Source: Halomonas sp. GT (GTDB lineage Bacteria > Pseudomonadota > Gammaproteobacteria > Pseudomonadales > Halomonadaceae). Taken from it: a stretch of 64,000 nucleotides of DNA. Each line of letters starts with the position of its first letter. Positions within the stretch are counted from its first letter, which is position 1. The notes beneath the pieces were generated by a model that did not search any database, was not told where the DNA came from, and saw only the letters and a program-made list of their open reading frames with translations. Both the position numbers and the translations under genes were made by a program. The stretch is from assembly GCF_002082565.1 (NCBI RefSeq), contig NZ_CP020562.1:2170001-2234000 (forward strand), written 5' to 3'. Shown here in pieces: positions 62,225 to 64,000 of this stretch.

Positions 62225-64000
62225 CTAAGCAGACTGGAGTACAATTTCTATATTCCCTGATCGTGCCGATGGACGGGCACTGCATAGTAAAACTTTGTTT
62301 TTGGATGCTAATATAGCTTCTGGATATGTCACCTCACCTGCGGCCAACGTACACTCGCACACTCCACAACTACCGCTGCGGCACCCATAAGCGGGCTGTA
62401 GACCGGCTTTCTCGGCGGTTTCTAGCAGGCTTTCGCCGGGCTGCCATTGGGCAACAACGCGTTGATGAGTAAAACTAACGCCCACTGGCTGTTCGGCGAC
62501 GGGCACTACGTACGCCTTGGTAAGCGCCGAAGGGCCGAATGCTTCGGTATGTATATTTTCGGTCAAAAATCCAAGCGCTAGCGCCTCCTGATGGTAGCGC
62601 TGAACAAAGGCAGCAGGACCACAAAGATACAGCTGCAACGCCGATACCTCATGATCAGTAACAACCGATTTCAGCGAAACTCGGCCTGGAACCCATCCAT
62701 TAGGAGCATCTTCTGACCCCGTCAAGTGACGTCTTAAATGCAATCCGCGCGCCTGCAGGTCGAGCAACTCATCCCCGAAAGGTGCTTCGGCCACATTGCG
62801 CACGCTGTGAATCAACGTCACCGAACCACGATCTGCATCGATTAACTCATGCGCTAGGCTTACTAAAGGCGTAATACCGATGCCACCACCCAGTAGCACC
62901 CAATGGTCACTCTTCGAGCCGCTGGTCTCCACAGTAAAAGATCCCGTTGGTTGGCTGACGGCTAACTCCGCCCCCACGTTTAGCGCTTTGTGTAAGTAAC
63001 GAGAGCCTTCACCGTCTGCCTTGATACTGATGCGATAGATTGTTTCGCGGCTACTGCCCGATAATGTATAGCTGCGCACCAGCGGAGTTCCATCTAAGCG
63101 AGGCACACGCAGCGTAATGAATTGCCCCGCTTTAAAAGGTACTAATGCTTTTCCCTGCAAATAGAAGGAACGAATCTCAGGCGTCTCCTGCACCACGTCC
63201 ACCACCCGAACGCGCTGCTGAGCGGAAGGTTTAAGCGGTTGCCAAGGCCCAAGTGAATCCGCTTCGACAGCCAATTCATTCGCATAGCTACGCCAGCGCA
63301 TGATGCTCGGCCGCCACACGATATGTCTTGGTGTCAAGGACCAGTAACGCTCAGCACCAGGGTAATGCGCCCCGACTGTTTCCTCATCCACAAGCCGTGC
63401 CTCACCAGATAGATGAAGCATATCTCCACTGGCAAAATCAGGTATTACCAAGGCTGCGCGCCCGTTAGCCAATACATTGCCCAACGTATTGAAGAAGCGG
63501 TTGCCCGAAAAGTCTGGAAGAATCAGATCAGCCCCCTGACGACGTATAAAGCCCGCTCGTCCACCGCGATGGGAAGCATCCACCTGCAAGCCCTTTTCGG
63601 TATGAGCGTAGCTGCCTACGAAAGCCGTGAGTGACCGATCAATATGTGTTAGCACCGGCTCAGGCAACTTATCAAGAGACGAGTCACGCATAGTCAGCAC
63701 CGTCCCAGGCTGAGGCAGCACCGACTTCATCGTTGACCAGTCATGAATGTACTGGGGGCAATTGCCAAACGCATGAGTTACTTCAAGATGCCAATGGCCA
63801 TCTGAGCCTCGCAACAAGCCGTTTACCCGGTTACGGCGGCGTGTATGCAGCTCAATGCCCAGCAACCCCAGGCTAGCACCGCTAGTAAGCAAAGGTGCAA
63901 TAGGGTCATCAGAAGGCGGCACTGCGTTTAATTCGAGCCGGCTTTCATCAGGCGCATTCACAAAACCCGGCGCCCCTTCCAGTAGAGTCACCCAAGGCCA
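62225..64000 (-). CDS. PNPOx-like / ferredoxin-reductase / 2Fe-2S fusion protein (N-terminus cut by window edge)
   Basis: The frame is open to the window edge, so the 5' end is missing; the GTG at 63991 is not the start, since upstream codons (WPWVTLLEG) match the family's usual RPWATLLEG. The visible part has a flavin-binding split-barrel region (about the first 220 codons), then an FAD/NAD reductase module (RSYTLSGSS, GGGIGITPLVSLAHEL) and a C-terminal plant-type ferredoxin with CRSGSCGVCECTL and a distal LLCSARP cysteine. Such three-part proteins move electrons from NAD(P)H to an unknown acceptor. Confidence 0.88.
   Translation of the reverse strand, partial: WPWVTLLEGAPGFVNAPDESRLELNAVPPSDDPIAPLLTSGASLGLLGIELHTRRRNRVNGLLRGSDGHWHLEVTHAFGNCPQYIHDWSTMKSVLPQPGTVLTMRDSSLDKLPEPVLTHIDRSLTAFVGSYAHTEKGLQVDASHRGGRAGFIRRQGADLILPDFSGNRFFNTLGNVLANGRAALVIPDFASGDMLHLSGEARLVDEETVGAHYPGAERYWSLTPRHIVWRPSIMRWRSYANELAVEADSLGPWQPLKPSAQQRVRVVDVVQETPEIRSFYLQGKALVPFKAGQFITLRVPRLDGTPLVRSYTLSGSSRETIYRISIKADGEGSRYLHKALNVGAELAVSQPTGSFTVETSGSKSDHWVLLGGGIGITPLVSLAHELIDADRGSVTLIHSVRNVAEAPFGDELLDLQARGLHLRRHLTGSEDAPNGWVPGRVSLKSVVTDHEVSALQLYLCGPAAFVQRYHQEALALGFLTENIHTEAFGPSALTKAYVVPVAEQPVGVSFTHQRVVAQWQPGESLLETAEKAGLQPAYGCRSGSCGVCECTLAAGEVTYPEAILASKNKVLLCSARPSARSGNIEIVLQSA

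Noticed and set aside
1..64000. tRNA, rRNA or CRISPR array
   Set aside because: Intergenic stretches were read for cloverleaf 3' ends and regularly spaced repeats; none were found, including beside the integrase remnant.

Overview
The window looks like chromosomal DNA of a halophilic or marine gammaproteobacterium, most likely Halomonadaceae (Halomonas/Vreelandella). This rests on the gene families, the Wza/Wzb/Wzc export set behind an RfaH-type ops element, and the way the nar, molybdenum-cofactor and NO-detoxification genes are combined. It is an inference; there is no rRNA or marker gene in the window to prove it. No tRNA, rRNA, CRISPR array, intact insertion sequence or origin was recognised. 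|| Region 1 (1-24324, almost all minus strand) is a surface-polysaccharide locus. Read from its promoter side it has an O-antigen-ligase-like protein, a DUF218 protein and a Wzb-type phosphatase. A long AT-rich leader follows, ending in an ops element, and then wza, wzc, a PglK-like ABC flippase, a second ligase/polymerase-like membrane protein and a WbpM/CapD-type dehydratase. After these come two unrecognised proteins (one ParB-like, one protein-kinase-like), a UDP-uronate epimerase, UDP-glucose dehydrogenase, and a phosphoribosyltransferase-HAD-like fusion. The run ends with a PglC-type initiating transferase, an ATP-grasp ligase, a DegT aminotransferase, a PglA-like GT4, a GT2, a glycerol-3-phosphate cytidylyltransferase and a CDP-glycerol glycerophosphotransferase cut by the window edge. 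The predicted product contains uronic acid and amino sugar and carries glycerol phosphate, a teichoic-acid-like decoration in a Gram-negative. || Region 2 (24816-25712) is a MenA-like prenyltransferase flanked by intergenic DNA holding a hairpin and one copy of a dispersed repeat. || Region 3 (26114-48342) is a nitrate-respiration block. On the minus strand narGHJI is followed by a parvulin isomerase and moaB, moeA and moaA. Next comes NO defence: an NsrR-type repressor, nnrS, and hmp, with two NsrR-like boxes in the nnrS-hmp intergenic space. Two small proteins and a small membrane protein lead to narX-narL, a NarK-type carrier preceded by a perfect 7-2-7 NarL site, a UspA protein and a second, NarK1-type carrier. 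No nitrite, NO or N2O reductase genes are present, so only the nitrate-to-nitrite step and NO protection are encoded here. || Region 4 (48343-62224) is accessory DNA, visibly richer in A+T. It opens with mobile-element scars: a repeat copy, an IS3 OrfA remnant and the last 41 codons of a P4-type integrase. Beyond these lie a LysR regulator with a RidA protein, an AraC regulator divergent from a four-gene operon (SDR, carboxymuconolactone-decarboxylase-like, Atu4866-like, EF-hand), a two-component system convergent with a class C beta-lactamase, a 48-aa DUF4177-like gene, an exported prolyl oligopeptidase and a small lipoprotein. || Region 5 (62225-64000) is a pyridoxamine-phosphate-oxidase-like / ferredoxin-reductase / 2Fe-2S fusion, cut at its 5' end by the window edge.
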